Origin: Numida meleagris
Lineage: Eukaryota > Chordata > Aves > Galliformes > Numididae
Assembly: GCF_002078875.1 (NCBI RefSeq)
Contig: NC_034409.1
Span: 100,969,584 to 101,033,583 of the forward strand
DNA: 64,000 bases
Direction: 5' to 3'
Shown here: positions 22,007-36,117 of the stretch, piece after piece
Position numbering within the stretch: the stretch's first letter is position 1
How the letters are laid out: the number at the start of each line of letters is the position of its first letter
Made by a program: the position numbers and the translations under genes
Notes under the pieces: generated by a model
Seen by the model: only the letters and a program-made list of their open reading frames with translations
Told to the model about the DNA's origin: nothing
The model's database searches: none

Positions 22007-25000
22007 CATCCTGAGGGTAACGTCTGTGTGACAGAGCAAGAGTTTTTGAACCTAAACCAGAGGATTTTCATCCTCATTTAAACAACGTAGTGTAAACTCG
22101 GAAACATGTGCCGATGACAATGGGACAGGCTGATTACCTGTCAAGGTCAAACAATACATTTATCTTCCACAGTACTGTAAACGGATGAACTGGAGTTTCC
22201 AGTTTCTTATTCCATAAAAAGTGCTATCGTCCCACACGGTGATGAGCAAAATCAAAGGGGGAACTTTACCTAGCATGTAGCAGCCCAAGTCCTTACTTCT
22301 TTAGCAGAGCCTTGCAACTCGAGAGTTGGAGCTGTGTGCCCATCTCTGCCCTTATTTTTGAGTTCTGGTGATGTGTACTCAACTCTGCTTTTCCAGGATA
22401 TGAAGCACAGCAAAGGCGCGGTCCATTTATGCTGTTAGTTTTCCCCTGCATCTGACCCATACCTAGCGGTTTTGGTAATTTATTTTTGATCGTAAAGATT
22501 CAAAATAGTTGCACTTGCAAAAATATTAATTAAAAATACGGAAATATCTTGGTCAGTGTTGATAGAATGTATGGATCAAGAGGGACTGGAGCCTCAGTGA
22601 CCATCAAGGATGTCCTTGAAGCCACATGCAGGTTTGTCGCAATGTTTGGCAGTTCCTTTTTGATTTTAAATCAGAGATTTAAACTCTGCTGACCACCTTA
22701 AAAACAGTTTTTGTGTGAGTAAGGTCTTCCCTGTGTTCCACCAGGTGGCAGCCGCCTATAACGGATTTTTCTTGAACAGCGTTTTGTGGTTCATCTCTCT
22801 GTTTCCAGCTCTGCTCTGGTGGAATTGCCTTTACGTTTTTGTGCTGTTTTCATTGCTTTGGTGATTAGGACAGTTGGTTAAGAGTTTTTTTTATATAGTG
22901 TCCAACAAAGTAGTTTAGTTCAGTGGCACCCACTCAACAATTGCCTTATTTTCTAAATATTGCTGCTGGCAATACACAGACAGGAACATCAGTGATGTGT
23001 GTGCACTGGGCACAAATCAAGGGAATAATTACAATTAGAAGTGAAAAGTTTGGCTCCTGACAAGCGTGTAATGCTGCTGCACACTATGCGTATAGTGTTT
23101 ATTTCTGCAAATGATTCTAAGGTCTAGCTGTATATTTAAGACTGGAAAACGTGTATGTCTATTTGCTGTCTATATCTGATGCACATCAACCACACATTTT
23201 GTATAAATGAAAATCCATGTAACATACATATAAGAGTGTTTTAGAAAGCTACACGTACTGAACTCTTGCTTAATTTCACTCAGTGGGATGTTGTCTTTTA
23301 GTCCATTTCTAGTGTTTCTCGGGAAAAACACAAGAACTGTTACTGAGAAGGAAGTCGCCAGATGGAGCTCATAGATCATTCTATTATAGTCTGTAGAGGA
23401 AGAACAGTGTTTTTACATATGGATTAGCCCCAGTTGTTTTCAGTATCTGAGCAGTATTAACAATGGCGAAGTTTTAGTTTCTTTTCCAGTCTTTGTGTAA
23501 GCTGTGGCTTCCAGAATTTAAAAAAAACACAGCAACAACAAATGCAACAAGATTTCAGCCTACTTGTTTAAATGCTGCAGGAGAGCGTCTTTCAAAATCC
23601 ATTGAAACAGCAGATGGCGCGTTAGGCCCACTGACTAGAGGGTGGACGATGATGCTGTTAAGAAATACTCAAAAGCACACTTCCAACAACCTTAAAGCCA
23701 ATTTTCTTTTTTAATTTATATCTAATTTTGCAGAACTTTTCTCCCTACGGAAAGTCTCACTCATAATCAACAATTCTATTTGCTTACTAGTTTTTGAGCA
23801 GTCTGAGAGGTTTGAGTTCATGAAGAGGAAGGGGATCCATTGTCATTCAGGATGGCTGATGATACTGAACAAGATTACTTATGGATCCTGGTCCACTCTG
23901 ATGTCTTTGTGATATACATGATTGCGCAGCTTATTGCTCTTTTCCATTTATTATTGATTTTGATGTCATTAACGCTTGATTTTTATCAAGCAGGATAACA
24001 GGATGTTAAACTGGGATAAGAGAAAAACTCTGGCTTTTGATAATTAGCAGTAATGGGATAAAGCAAAACCATGTCCATCATCACTTTGATAACTATCTGG
24101 AACTTTTTTTTTTGGAGGTGGAAGAATCATGATTCAGTGTGGTTAACAGTTTCCCCATAGTTTCTCCTTTTACATAAGCTAATAATCAAAGTTGCTTAAA
24201 AAAACCAACAAACAAACAAACAAATAGAAATCAACAAATTTTGGGCCCAGCCAAATTTTACTCCTAAATAGCTTAAATAGACCAGTACGCAGTCAAAATG
24301 AAGTGCTACCAGTTCTTTATGCTTTCCATTGGTAAACTTTCATCAAAATTGAATTCAGTAGGAATTCACTGTACCTCTGGCTGCATGAGTCAAACCTTTT
24401 ATTATTCAGCAAATGTAATGCACCAGACATCTGTATTCAGGATTTATAAAGATATGGGCATCCAAGAAGGTTGATTTAGTTTCAACGCAACAGTATTTGT
24501 AGAAATAAGAATCCACTTATTTTATGCAAAAAAGATATTAATTCACAGATAATTTCTGTAGGCATTTTGCATTGATTTAACGTAACGCACTCCAATGATT
24601 TTAATACAGTTACAGGCATTATAAATGATGGCGTAATTTCTCTCTCTTAATATTTTTTTTTACTAGGCACAGGTAAAAGCATATGTAATCCAGATCCCCT
24701 TATAACTCTCCTAAAGCCTATAGTATCAGTTGCCAAAGCCGCTTTCAGTTGGTGTTTTTTTGTGGCTTCTTCATACAAGATGCTACAACTGGTTTATTTG
24801 TTTAACTGTTCCTGAAATAAGCATGATGGAAAATACATTGAGTTTTGTCCAAAAGTTTGTAGCCATTTTGTTGTAGGGCAAGTGTGGAAGGAAATTAAAA
24901 TCAAGGAGGACAGATGTCAGCTATAGTGTACAAGAACTGCAGTCATGGGTTGTAATGTTCCCTTAATGATGGGCAACTGTAATACCCATGGCTCTCAGTG

Positions 25001-25080
25001 TCCCCCTTGTGTTATGGCCTTGAGTCATAGCTTTCTTCTGACACTACTAGTAGGTCAGGTCTGATGAAGATAATGAAAGA
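22007..25080. other. Intergenic DNA between ADAMTS1 and ADAMTS5, first part
   Basis: AT-rich. No gene or full transposable element was recognised. It contains an (AACA)n run at about 24206-24224. It may hold upstream regulatory sequence for ADAMTS1, but nothing specific can be claimed. Confidence 0.6.
24206..24224. repeat. (AACA)n simple repeat
   Basis: About five consecutive CAAA/AACA units, seen directly. Confidence 0.85.
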
Positions 25081-25082
25081 CA

Positions 25083-25770
25083 TGGAGCTGTTGAGACCTG
25101 GACTTAAAAAGTGGGCCCAGATGAACTTAATGAGATTAAACGAGGCCAAGTGTAAGGTGTTGCACTTGGGTCTGGGCAATCCCAGACGTGTACAGACTGG
25201 GAGAAGAACTCATTGGGAGCAGCCATGAAGCGTGAAGGACTAGAGGTCCTGGTGGATTAAAAGCTGGATGTGAGACAACAGGAGGGCCAGCTGTATCCTG
25301 GGCTGCATCAGAAGAGAGGTGGCCAGAAGGGTGAGGGAAATAACTGAAGGATGGAACACCTCTTCTGCGAGGTGACACTGAGAAAGTTGGAGCTGTTTAG
25401 CCTGGAGAAAGGAAGGTTCTGGGGAGACCTGAGAGTGGCCTTTCAGTGTCGAAAGCAGGACTACAGGAAAGAAAGGGACAGGCTCTTTAGAAGCGTCTGT
25501 TGTGACAGGACAAGGGGAAATTGTTTCAAACTAAAATAGGGGAGATTTGGGTTGGATATAAGGAAAAAGTTTCTACAGTAAAGGTAGTGTAACACTGAAA
25601 CAGGTTGCCCAGAGGGGTGGTGGATGCCCAGTCCCTGCGGACTTTGAAGGTGAGGCTGGACGGGGCTCTGAGCAACCTGATCTAGCTGTAGGTATTCCTA
25701 TTCACTGCAGGGGGGTTAGAGCAGATTACCTTTAAAGATCCCTTCCAACTTAAATGATTCTATGGTTCTG
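25083..25770 (+). mobile_element. CR1 LINE, 3' portion of about 690 bp, plus orientation
   Basis: Contains the diagnostic chain of CR1 words in order: GAGGCCAAGTGTAAGGTGTT, GCACTTGGGTCTGGGCAATC, GGTTGCCCAGAGGGGTGGT, GAGCAACCTGATCTAGCTG, then the terminus CCCTTCCAACTTAAATGATT followed by CTATGG. The reverse-transcriptase end is degraded by stops and indels, so this is a dead, 5'-truncated copy. Confidence 0.95.
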
Positions 25771-28604
25771 TAATACGAGTCATGCTGGGACTAATGGAGA
25801 GCATCTTTCCTTCTGTAGCTGAATGTGACCAGAGGAGCATGGTGGTGCATCACCAGTGGTGTATGCTGGCTGACACACTTGAGCTGAATTGTCTTGGTGG
25901 GGAAAAGTGAGCCTGTGTCTTGACCAACAGCTGCCTGTATTCATAACTGTGTATAAAACTGTCTGTTGTTGAATCCCTATCTGGTCCAAGACATCAAAGA
26001 CCATTAGCAGCTTCTGGCTGTTTGTTGACTGATGTGCTTGTTTGGGCCTGTGAGCTAATGCACTTAAAGTAATACGTTCTAAGACTAGTGGAGGCAAAGC
26101 TGTGTGTACATTAAACACTAGTTTTCTAGCTAGATCAGCATCTAGGGGATGGCCTAGTATCTACTTTTATGTTACCCTCTTTGCCCAGCTATTATCAGCC
26201 ACATACCTTTGCAAAAAATCTCTTACCAAAGCACAGTAAGTCTGAAGAGGGAGGTTTGTATAAGCATGTGGATTCAGACGTGACCATATCACAGACAAGT
26301 TGTTCTAAGGACTGTTGAGGTCTGATGCTGTATCTCAGTTTCTGGTGGTAGAAGTATTCCTACTGAGGAATTTATGTCACCATCTAAATGGCTTATGAAC
26401 AGCTGACCTAAATCCAAATTTTCATGGTCAAAACAACTGCTAGTGTCAAGTATACAAAAATCTCTCTGAAAAGAAGGGATCAAATAAAAAGGATTTAGGC
26501 GAAACAAAACGTTGAATTATACTATGTCTGCAAAAGTGTTTCAGAAGTTAAATATAACCATAACGTTGGCTGCAAAGTCCCTCAGCAACTGGCAAAGAGA
26601 ATGGAGCACATTCGCGCATACCCTGAGTTCCACTGACATTTTGATATTTTTATCACACTGCTATTTCAACAGATATTACGCTTTCTCAGTGTACTTTGGA
26701 CAGAGGGTTTCACAAATGCTGCAAGAAGTGTTGCAGTTTCCACAAACATTCTCATAATGAAAAGTCATCACTATGCCCATTAATATATATATATATATTA
26801 CCTTCCAGGCATTTGTGTGGTGTAGGAGACAATTGTTGTCTCTTAGCAGATGAGTGTATGTGACGGTGATTCCAGGGAATTTCTATCTTGCTAGACAGTG
26901 CCCTCCTTACTGCTGTCCTAGACATGTGCTGGTCTTTCTCTGTGACCAAAGAAGCCTGTATAATGCCCATAATCCTTATAAAATGTATCAGGAAATTTGG
27001 ACACATACAAGAAACATTTTCTTTGGAGTCAAATTTCAAGCAGGGCAGTTTCCTCACCCTAATGCTGACACAGCCTCACAAACAGTTGTGTTGGCTTAGC
27101 AGAAGGTGTGATAATGTATCACAGAAAGTGGTAGGAATGGGCGGCTCACTCTGGAGGGAAGAAAAGACCTAAACTACCACACACACATAATATTGTACAT
27201 AGCTTGACTTGCATGAGGACTTATTAATATGGAGGTCTATTTTACTAACCTTCCTTTTCTTCCTCACATTCTCCCTCTATGATTTTAGTAGCCTCATTTA
27301 CATACTTCACTTTACCCATACTTTTTTCAGCCCTTCCTACCATACCTTTCCTCCCTGTTATGCTGGATAATCAAGAGTTGGCAGTAAGGGTATTTAACAA
27401 AGGGCAAAAAACATTAAGGAAAATGCTTAACTACTCTCCACTCCCCAAATAATTTATATACATGTTTAGACTTATTTAATCCATGTCTTGCTAAAAGCAG
27501 GATTAGATGGGCTTTCCTTTTGATTTGCAGGGATGGGTCTGGTACCCTTGAACTGCAGTTTTTGGTGCTCCTCTTTGTATTGGTTGTTCTCAGAGGGTCT
27601 CTCTCTTCGTTCCTCTCCCTTTCCAAAGAGCCTCACCTTTTCTGTGTATGTCTGAAGTCTGATGCTTGATAAATAGATTTTATTGTGGCACTTGTGAAAT
27701 CTTTCTTTTTGTCTGGCACAGTTGTTTTCCCTCTTGAATAACTTTGCTATCTAGGGAAAAAATTAGACCATTTCTAGCTGGCTGTAAACTCATATATGCA
27801 GGGTCAGTGTATTGTCTACTTGTTGGTACAGCCGAACACTGTGCTTGAGATTGCCTAAAAACACATCTTAAAGTAGACTTGTATTCATTACCAGGTTCTC
27901 CAATGCCTATGATAGGGGTAATTACAATCGTTGTTGTAGTGTTCAAAACATTAGATTGCAGTGTTATCCCTCTTTTTCTTTAGACACGGGTCTTGCCTTT
28001 CACTTTGTGAAATATTTTTCTGCACTTACTGTAATGAGGAGTTCCCCAGACATCAGTCTTGAGAATAACTGTTATCCTTTGTAAGCGTTAGATATCTTGC
28101 ATTTTAATATACAAATATCTTAGACTACTCTGCCACCTTTCCTGGTACTAAATAATGCCCAACTTGTGCCATAGCAATGTCTACCACTTAGTAGAATAAT
28201 TTCAGTCATTTTAGATACATGAGCCACCTTTGTGGTAATTTCATACTGTGAACATGATCCTTGAATTTACTGAGTGGTAGTCAGAAAGTACAGAACTAAC
28301 CTTGCATCCTTTGCCTTCACCTTCCTGCTCAAAACAGAGCATCCATAGACTGTGTGATGCCAGAAGATGCTACTCTTTCTGTCTGTTTTGGCACAGAGGT
28401 GGATGTTAGGAGCACTCCTAAATTTTGTAACAAGTATTTGAGTACCTACTATTATGTACTGGGTCATTGTTGGCATTTCTTTTCATCTTGAATCCTGCTT
28501 TGATTTAAAGTAAGAGCCTATATTAACTGAACAGCCACTGACTTCCATGAAGCTTACCTCACACACAGAAAACAACTTTATAGACTCCTCAGCTTACTGT
28601 TGGG
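25771..28604. other. Intergenic DNA, second part
   Basis: AT-rich, only short frames, and no gene recognised. It contains a perfect 20-bp TA palindrome at 26781-26800. Confidence 0.6.
26781..26800. repeat. (AT)n palindromic microsatellite
   Basis: TAATATATATATATATATTA is a perfect 20-base palindrome, seen directly. Confidence 0.9.
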
Positions 28605-29498
28605 GCTCTTTGAACACAAAGCTGGGAGGATGGGCTGATACACCACAGGATTATAATTCCATGCAGAGGGACCTGTACAGGCTGGAAAAATGCATTGATA
28701 GGAATCTCATGGGGATAAACAAGAAGCGTGAAGTCCTGCACCAGGGGAAGAACAGCCTCAGGCACCAACATATGCTGGGAGCTACTCAGCTGGAAAGCAA
28801 CATGCTAAAAAGGACCTGGGGGGTCCTGGTGGACATTAGGGTGAACTTGAGCCAGTAATGTCCCCTTGCAGCAAAGAAAACTAATGTTATCGTGGGCTGA
28901 TTTAGGCAAAACTATTGCCAGAATGTTGAAGGAGGTGATCCTTTTGATCTGTTCAGCACTGATGAGGTCAACACTGGGAGTACTGTGTGTAGTTCTGCGC
29001 TCTCCAATATAAGAGAGATATGGACATGTGGAGAGAGTGCATCCAAAGGCCACCACTAAGATGCTGAAGGGACTGGAGCATGTCTTCTACGAGGAAAGAC
29101 TGAGAGAGCTGGGATTGCTCAGTCTCTAGAAAAGAAAGCTTAGGGGGGATCTATGTCTATAGACAATACAATGTCTATATTTATAGACAATGCAATGTTT
29201 ATAAATACATGAAGGGAAGGTGCAAAGAGAACTGAATCAGGCTCTTGTCAGTAGTGACAAGACAAGAGGCAATGGGCACAAGAGGTTTTGTCTGAACATC
29301 AGAAAACATTTTTTTACAGTGGAGGTGGCTGAGCAGTGTAACAGGTTGCTCTGAGAAGTTGTGGAGTTTCCTTCTTTGAAGATATTCAAATGTGCTCTTT
29401 AGGTGCAGCCTGCTGTCTGTTATCGCTGGTTGAGCAGAGGGTTGAACCAGCTGACCTCCAGAGGACCCTTCCAACCTCAACCATTCTGAGATTTTGTG
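28605..29498 (+). mobile_element. CR1 LINE, 3' portion of about 890 bp, plus orientation
   Basis: A second long CR1 copy in the same orientation as the one at 25.1 kb but clearly a different subfamily or age. Marker words include TGCAGAGGGACCTGTACAGG, AAGTCCTGCACCAGGGGAAG, GACTGGAGCATGTCTTCTAC, and the end GAGGACCCTTCCAACCTCAA then CCATTCTG. It is 5'-truncated and disabled. It contains an unusual internal repeat at about 29151-29207. Confidence 0.93.
29151..29207. repeat. Imperfect tandem repeat (about 22-24 bp unit) within a CR1 copy
   Basis: The motif TCTATAGACAATACAATG is followed by TCTATATTTATAGACAATGC and AATGTTTATAAATAC. It looks like a local expansion of the single CAATGTCTATAAATAC-type segment that normal CR1 copies carry here. 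Confidence 0.75.
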
Positions 29499-31703
29499 AA
29501 ATCTGAGGCTTCAGATGAACCTGCCACAGCAACTATTTGAGAAATAAATGGAGGAGTGCCTTCATTACTCAAAAACCAGAGTGAAACTTTGGTCAAAAAG
29601 CAACAGTTATGCATTTCTGCTTGCAACAGTTGCATATTAAGGCTTGTGAGCTTTACTCTCCTGAAGGGAGGGATTTTGACATATGTGTCAGTGCTACTTT
29701 TATAATGCCAAAGAGTTGTTAGTCCCTCGGTTCTTCAGTATTTTTACTAATCTCAGCACTAGCTGCGAGCAATTGTAATGTAGATCAGCTGTTAGCTTCC
29801 ATTGTGCTGCCAAACTAGGCTTGTATCACAAGTGGAGAGGTGCTAGACAGTCAAGCGTGAAATACTCTTGCATCTCTTTTATTTAGACCTGATGGAAATA
29901 ACATGTGAGGGAGTAAAAATCTCAGCAATATGCACCTGAAGAGAGAGAACCTTAAAAGGCAGCTTTACTTAACGGCAAATTTGGGGATTTGCATCAGCAT
30001 CTTTATTTTGTTACTTTAATCCACTCATTTATCAATTTATTCCTTGACCTAAGCAAATATTTCAGAAATGCTGCAAGAGATTATAATGCAAAGTCATGGT
30101 TTTAAGTACAATTCTATCTGTCTTTCTTTAATATTCATTGTATACCAAAATAGGATGCCTTTGTAACTTGTGGGAGGCTTAGCTCTTCTACAGTCTCCTT
30201 TTAAGATGGGAAGCAAATCACCTGAGCTTAAGTCCAGCAAAAGCCACCTCATGGGGCAGTCCTGGCCTTGCCTCATGCTGCAGCCCTGCAGCCCACCGCT
30301 GCCAACACATGTACACATTAAAAATGGTGCAGAAAGGCAATGCATAAGGATATCCTGTACTTTTCACTTTCTAACTCACTGTCTCTTTGTCCAGCTTCAC
30401 AGTCTTTATCAGATTCTCTCCTTCTACTTGCCTTTTCCTTCTAATGAATCCCCTTCTAACCAGCGGCACCAGTGGAAACAACGGAAGAAATGGGAAAGAC
30501 CGCTGAAATGACATGATGTTTTCTGCTCTCACAGAAACTAATATCCTCAGCTTTTCTCATTTGCCTGTTTACAGTGTAAGATTTCCCAAGTCCTGCAAAA
30601 ATGTAATACCTGATACTTTCTCTGCTCCTCTATAAGGAGGCCTCTGACTGCCCTCTGCTATCCTCTGTGTGAATGCACTTTCTGCTTTCTCTTCCACCTA
30701 ATGAGTACTGCAATTGGTATCTTCACTTCTGAAAAAGTAGATGCCTACGTACACCAGCACTTGGAGGAGTAAATATTGCAAAAAACAAGCAAGCAAGCGA
30801 ACAACCAACCCCCCAATAAAAGAAAAACAGCCAAAAAAAGAGGGGATTAATTCATCTTAAGAGCTTCCAAAGGATTTTTGGAAATGGTGATCATAACAAT
30901 AAATTTTAAGGCTATAGAAATGGTTACACCAGTAAAATAATGAGCAGAGTGACCCCAGAACATCAGGCTGCATCAGACCAATAGTCATTAGCAGAAAGAA
31001 TTCAAGCTCTGGGGCAGTGTGAGCTACTCCCTCCAGTTTTTGGAAGATTTTAAATTACTGTCATAGTTCACTGCACAGTCACACTTGCTATCTCCCCAGC
31101 CAATCTGGAGCAGCCCATGTGAGCCCCTCCTCTGGCACACAGCCTTGTTTGCACGACTCCATATTAAGACTATTAATACTCTTTGCCCACATGAGGAACC
31201 CTTGTTACAGTGATGTAACACACAGCTCAAACATATAATGTTAACAAAGAGAACTTGAGCAGACACGTAGACCCCAATCCTGGAAATATTTATAGTTAGG
31301 CTTGAGTTCTGGCATCTTATTAACCCCTTGAGTGTTTGCAGGACTGAAAACTTAATAAAATGTTGGCTGAAGAATTCTGTTTACAAATGATATCAAGAGG
31401 AAGCATGTGCAATGACTTAGACAAGAAATGAAGTTTTAAAAACAAAACATCCTTCCATCCATGCTCTATGTATGTCAGTTTATACCACAAAGATTATAAG
31501 AGAGCACAGCCAGAGATAAACAAATCCTAGCAGACCAATACTCAGATTTGTATTTTCACTCATGCTACCGGTAGATCTTCTGGAAAAAACATCATTGCTT
31601 TTTAGCTTCCATTTAGCATTATTAATGTCTCATCTTGTTTTTAATATGCACTTTTGCAAGCCTTTGCTGTACCTGTATAAACAGGCCCTTTGATTTCCCG
31701 TGG

Positions 31704-31739
31704 GCATATGAACAAATATTAGCATGTGAACAAATATTA
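31704..31739. repeat. 18-bp tandem duplication
   Basis: GCATATGAACAAATATTA is followed directly by GCATGTGAACAAATATTA, two copies with one mismatch. Confidence 0.9.
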
Positions 31740-34700
31740 GCAAGAGATTATTGGGACCTCTGTTGATATTTTGTCCTTGCTCTGCCAACTCCTTTTTATG
31801 TAGTTTGTCACAGGATATTTTATAGTTTTGGATGATAAAGAACTGAAATCAGGGAGCACAGGTCATAAATTCATGACGCCTTCCCATTCATCCTATTTCC
31901 ATGAGTGTCATGGTGAAGTCACAGCCTCTCTGACTGAATGGTTTAGATTGTCAGATACGTGCTTTAAAATTAAAATCTATACTTTAGGTAAAAATAAAGG
32001 TTTGGGTATAAGACTAAGTCCATCAAGAAAAAATTCACAAGTTTGAAATGTTTCAAGTCTTCTAGGAATACATGGGCCCGTATCTACCAATCAGTCTCAG
32101 TGTTTTGACTCATTCTGTTGAGTTCCACCTTCTGTTTATTTAGAGGATTGTGAGTTTTATGCATGATTAAAATATTGTGGACATAAAAATGCATCATAGT
32201 TTCACATGGGATATGTATTTTCAACATAATAATTAATTTTATGTCTTCATAAATTCAGCCATCATTTCTGATCATAAGCTGGTCCTAACTGGAAGACAAG
32301 CATCACATACTCTCACATGCTGGCAGTCCTCTGTTCTGTTGTGAAAGAGAGCTGGGTCATGTGTCTGGTTTGGCATCTGGCTCCCTAGGATATGGAGGGA
32401 TATAGCTGAGGTAACCCCTCATTCTTCGGAACAGCCATGCTGTCAAGCTGTGAAAGAAACCTTGGATTGCAGCCACCTCCGCAAGGGTCATGTGTATGCT
32501 AGGGACATTTGCATGCCCCTTACAAAATGCTAGTGGGTGAAGAGGCAAGAGGGTGACCTCCAGCTGTTTTTGCTTACTCTAGGCTGTTTCAGGTTTGGAA
32601 GAGCTGCTGGCCCAAGTCCAAGAGCAGTCTGGGGAAGTCCTGTAGGAATTAATGAGAGACGTTGACTGGGAAGACTTTCTGACCTTCTGGGGCTGACATC
32701 CCATGTCCTGAAAGCTGGTGATATGTCATGTGTATTCAAAGGCATAATGAAAGCAGTTAGGGCAATCCCTTCCCCAAGACCTAGGTCCCATAGGAGGGTT
32801 CCCATCTGAGCCTGGACTTGTTCTTACCCACAGAAAAAAATAACAAAGCAATTCATTACCATCTAGAAGATAGAAAATCTGTGTTATTATGTGTTACTTT
32901 TCTTTCTTAAACGTTCAAAATCTCCACTCTGTTGCTCAATAACATTTATGAAATGGGAATAATATAAAAATACTAGCTACTGCACAAATATGCACAGCTG
33001 TCACATGTAACACACCTTTTAAAACCAAAGCATCATCAGGTATTTTAGCAAAAAGTAAAAAATTTCCACTTCTTAAAACCATATGTGTATATAGTTCTGT
33101 TGATGCCAATTGAGCTGTCATTGCTTTATGTGGTAAATACATAAGCTAACATAGGTTGTCTTAATAAATAAGACAAAAAGTGGAACCAAAGTTAACTGAG
33201 AGTGTCCTGCCAGTTTTATTAATGTGCATTTCAAAGCTTTCCAAAAAAAAAAAAGTCTCTTTTTATCTTTTCAAAAGGACTAAAACTCAAACATAGAATG
33301 GGAAACAAGCTGAAAAACTATAAACACTGAAAATATGACATAAGTCACTGAAAGCTCAGAAACTGTAAGTGGCAGCATGAACTCCTGTTGTTTATTTCAG
33401 GGAGGGCAGAGAAGAAAAGGTCAGTTAAGGTGAGGACATCCGCCACTAAAACTGCCAGCATTTACTGCTTTATGTTAATCTCTGTGGCTTGAATCCCACA
33501 GTATTTTTTACATATCAGTGGACAGCTGCACTTGAACAGAGGCCCATTGACTTGCCATTTGAGCATCTCTTTTGCATTCAAGGACTTTGATCTTTGTGGC
33601 TGGAAGGAGGAAGTCTCTTAGCCTCAGTGCACAGCAGTGTCCTAGTACATACATGCTGCTTTCTTAGCACACTGCAATTCTTCTTGACTACTGCAACTCT
33701 GCAAAGAACTGTGGAAAAACACACATGCATGTTTTAACTCCCATGTGGGTCGTTTGATTGTACAATTGTGATGTGAGAAGTACCAAAAGCTGTTGCAGTG
33801 TGTAATATGAATGGTGGTTGTCCACAAGCTAGGCATTTGATTACTAGTGCTGGTGAAAGGACATCAGGTTACTGATGTTGGAGACTGCTGTTCCTGTAGC
33901 CTACAAGGTCTGTTACAGGTGCAATTTCATGATAAGGCTCTCTATAGGTATACGTGAGTAGATAAGTTTTCCAGGAGGAGGGATGGAGGCAAAGAACACA
34001 ATGGCTATAAAAGTGAGCATGCTGAATTTCTGAAATGAATAACATGTATCTACTTTCTACCACAGCAGAGGAAGGAATACACTGTGAAGGAAATGCCTTC
34101 CAGATTCATATCCTTAATATGCTATGAAATATATGTGCATAAACTCCCTGCTTGGGCTTATTTCAACATCCGAACAAGCTTGTGAGCAGTGTTTGATTAT
34201 CCAAGAGTAGGGGAATGCAAACCTTCTGACACCTCCAAGAAGCTTCCAACACAACAAGCGCTTGGACTTGGAATTGGTGCCTAGGGAGCATTTCCACACA
34301 GAGATAAGTTTAATTGCAGACATCAGCATTTTGTTTTGGAGGCTGCTTTGTCCAAAATTTTGCAGTGTGTGCATATGTCATCTCAAGCATAACAACTAGC
34401 AAAAAAAGGATCAGCTGGTGCTCTAGACTTCAAGGCCAAGTGCTGTAAATATCTACAATAAATGTTACACACTTGAATAAAGCCTTTGGCTCAGTCTATG
34501 CTGTCTCTGGGATAGTGAGTCAGGGAGCATGGTGTGAACCTTGACCTGCTCGCTGTGTGCATGCCTTGCTGGCAAGGGGATACCCTAAGCCCAGCTGTCT
34601 CCAAGTCCTGTATTTTCCCTATCTTCTGTGAAATAGGGCTTTCCCATGGGGAGTAGCCAGCTAGCACATTTATTCTGGGGTACAATGGGATAAGTAGTAT

Positions 34701-36090
34701 AACGGCATCTCTCTTCTCATTAAGGGAAAAAGAAACCCTTTGGAAAGAATTGCATACTTTACCCCACTGAATTTGTTCTTGCTTAAGATGGAATCAGTTG
34801 ACCACAGATCTTTTCAAATTGACATTGTCACCTAATCCTATTTTAGACCATGTGTAAAAATATCAGTTTTATGGCTACAGTTTGTCATTAGTTATTACAT
34901 ATGAGGGATCCTGGGTGTAGTCTTTCATGTAGATATTTAATTTGATGGCATCAGTGTAGGTGTTTAGGTGGATTTTTTGGGTGCTTGTTTATTTTATGTT
35001 TGACATATGATCTATTTTTAGAGCTAGCAGGAAATATAGAATAAAGATGGAATATAAACAATTCAGTGAGTTGACAGTTTGTCTGATGCTATGAGTCAGA
35101 TGGAAGAAAGTTGGTGATAAAGGGTGTGACTGGGATAAATAGATAATTATCATATAAAATAGCACAAACGTCAGCCAAAGTTGGAAAAAGACAGTGTTTC
35201 CAAACTGGAAAATATTTTTCAGCTGGGGATTTGGGGATTTGTATGCTAAGAAAGGGTTAGGGGATTTCTCTATGCAGCATGCAAGCACTCCCAGCAATTC
35301 ATCCTGAAATTGAGGCTGTCTGTCATTTGACTATTGCCACTCGGTTGTGTATACTCTTCATTTAACTGTGGTTATGGAGAGGTCTGGAAGCCTTGTGATG
35401 CTGGAAGAAGACTAAAATCTTGTAATTAAAGGCATGTACTTAAAAAAAACCTCCCCTGAAAAGTAAAAAAAAATAAATATTAGAGCAGAAGACTTCAAGT
35501 TTTACATAGGTGTCTGCTGTCTATCAGGGTAATTTGTGGTTATCATGAACCAAACATTCTAAGCAGATGGTGAAATTTAATTGATTTTGCAAGAATACTG
35601 GAATACTTCTATGCCATAAGAGTGCTTTAAAGGGGCTTTAATGCCCTGTTTCAAAGAGGTACTGTGAGGGTGGCTCCATTGACACACTTTTCCCTCAATT
35701 CTGAAAATTGAGATTGATAGAGGCACTTCCCATACCCAGCAGCTCCACAGCATGTTCATGCCAAGAAAGAGAGGTCTAAATGCCAATTTTCTCACCCAGC
35801 TAGTGGGCATCAGTTGAGCTCCATGGCACTTGCGGTGACTGGTCATGTCTGTTGCATTCATTTCACTGACTCTGGCAGGTTCGCCCAATGGCAGCAAATA
35901 GGGACCCCACTCATGTACCCCCAACCAGCACAGACTGAAACTGGTATAGCCCTATTCATCCCTGCGCTGTATCCATTTGTTCCTTGTACTCCTTATACGA
36001 TTTACTTCTTATACTTTTTTACTTTTTATGTACTTTAAATACTCATATAAATTAGGAAGCAAAATCTTATGGAGATCTGTAATCTAGATT

Positions 36091-36117
36091 AAAAAAACAA
36101 AAACAAAAACAAAACAA
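36091..36117. repeat. (AAAAAC)n-type simple repeat
   Basis: A-rich run punctuated by C every five or six bases, seen directly. Confidence 0.8.

Noticed and set aside
35180..35200. AAGTTGGAAAAAGAC resembling a CR1 tail
   Set aside because: The neighbouring CR1 words (ATCATAGAATC terminus, CCAAGTCCAACC) are missing, so the match is too short.
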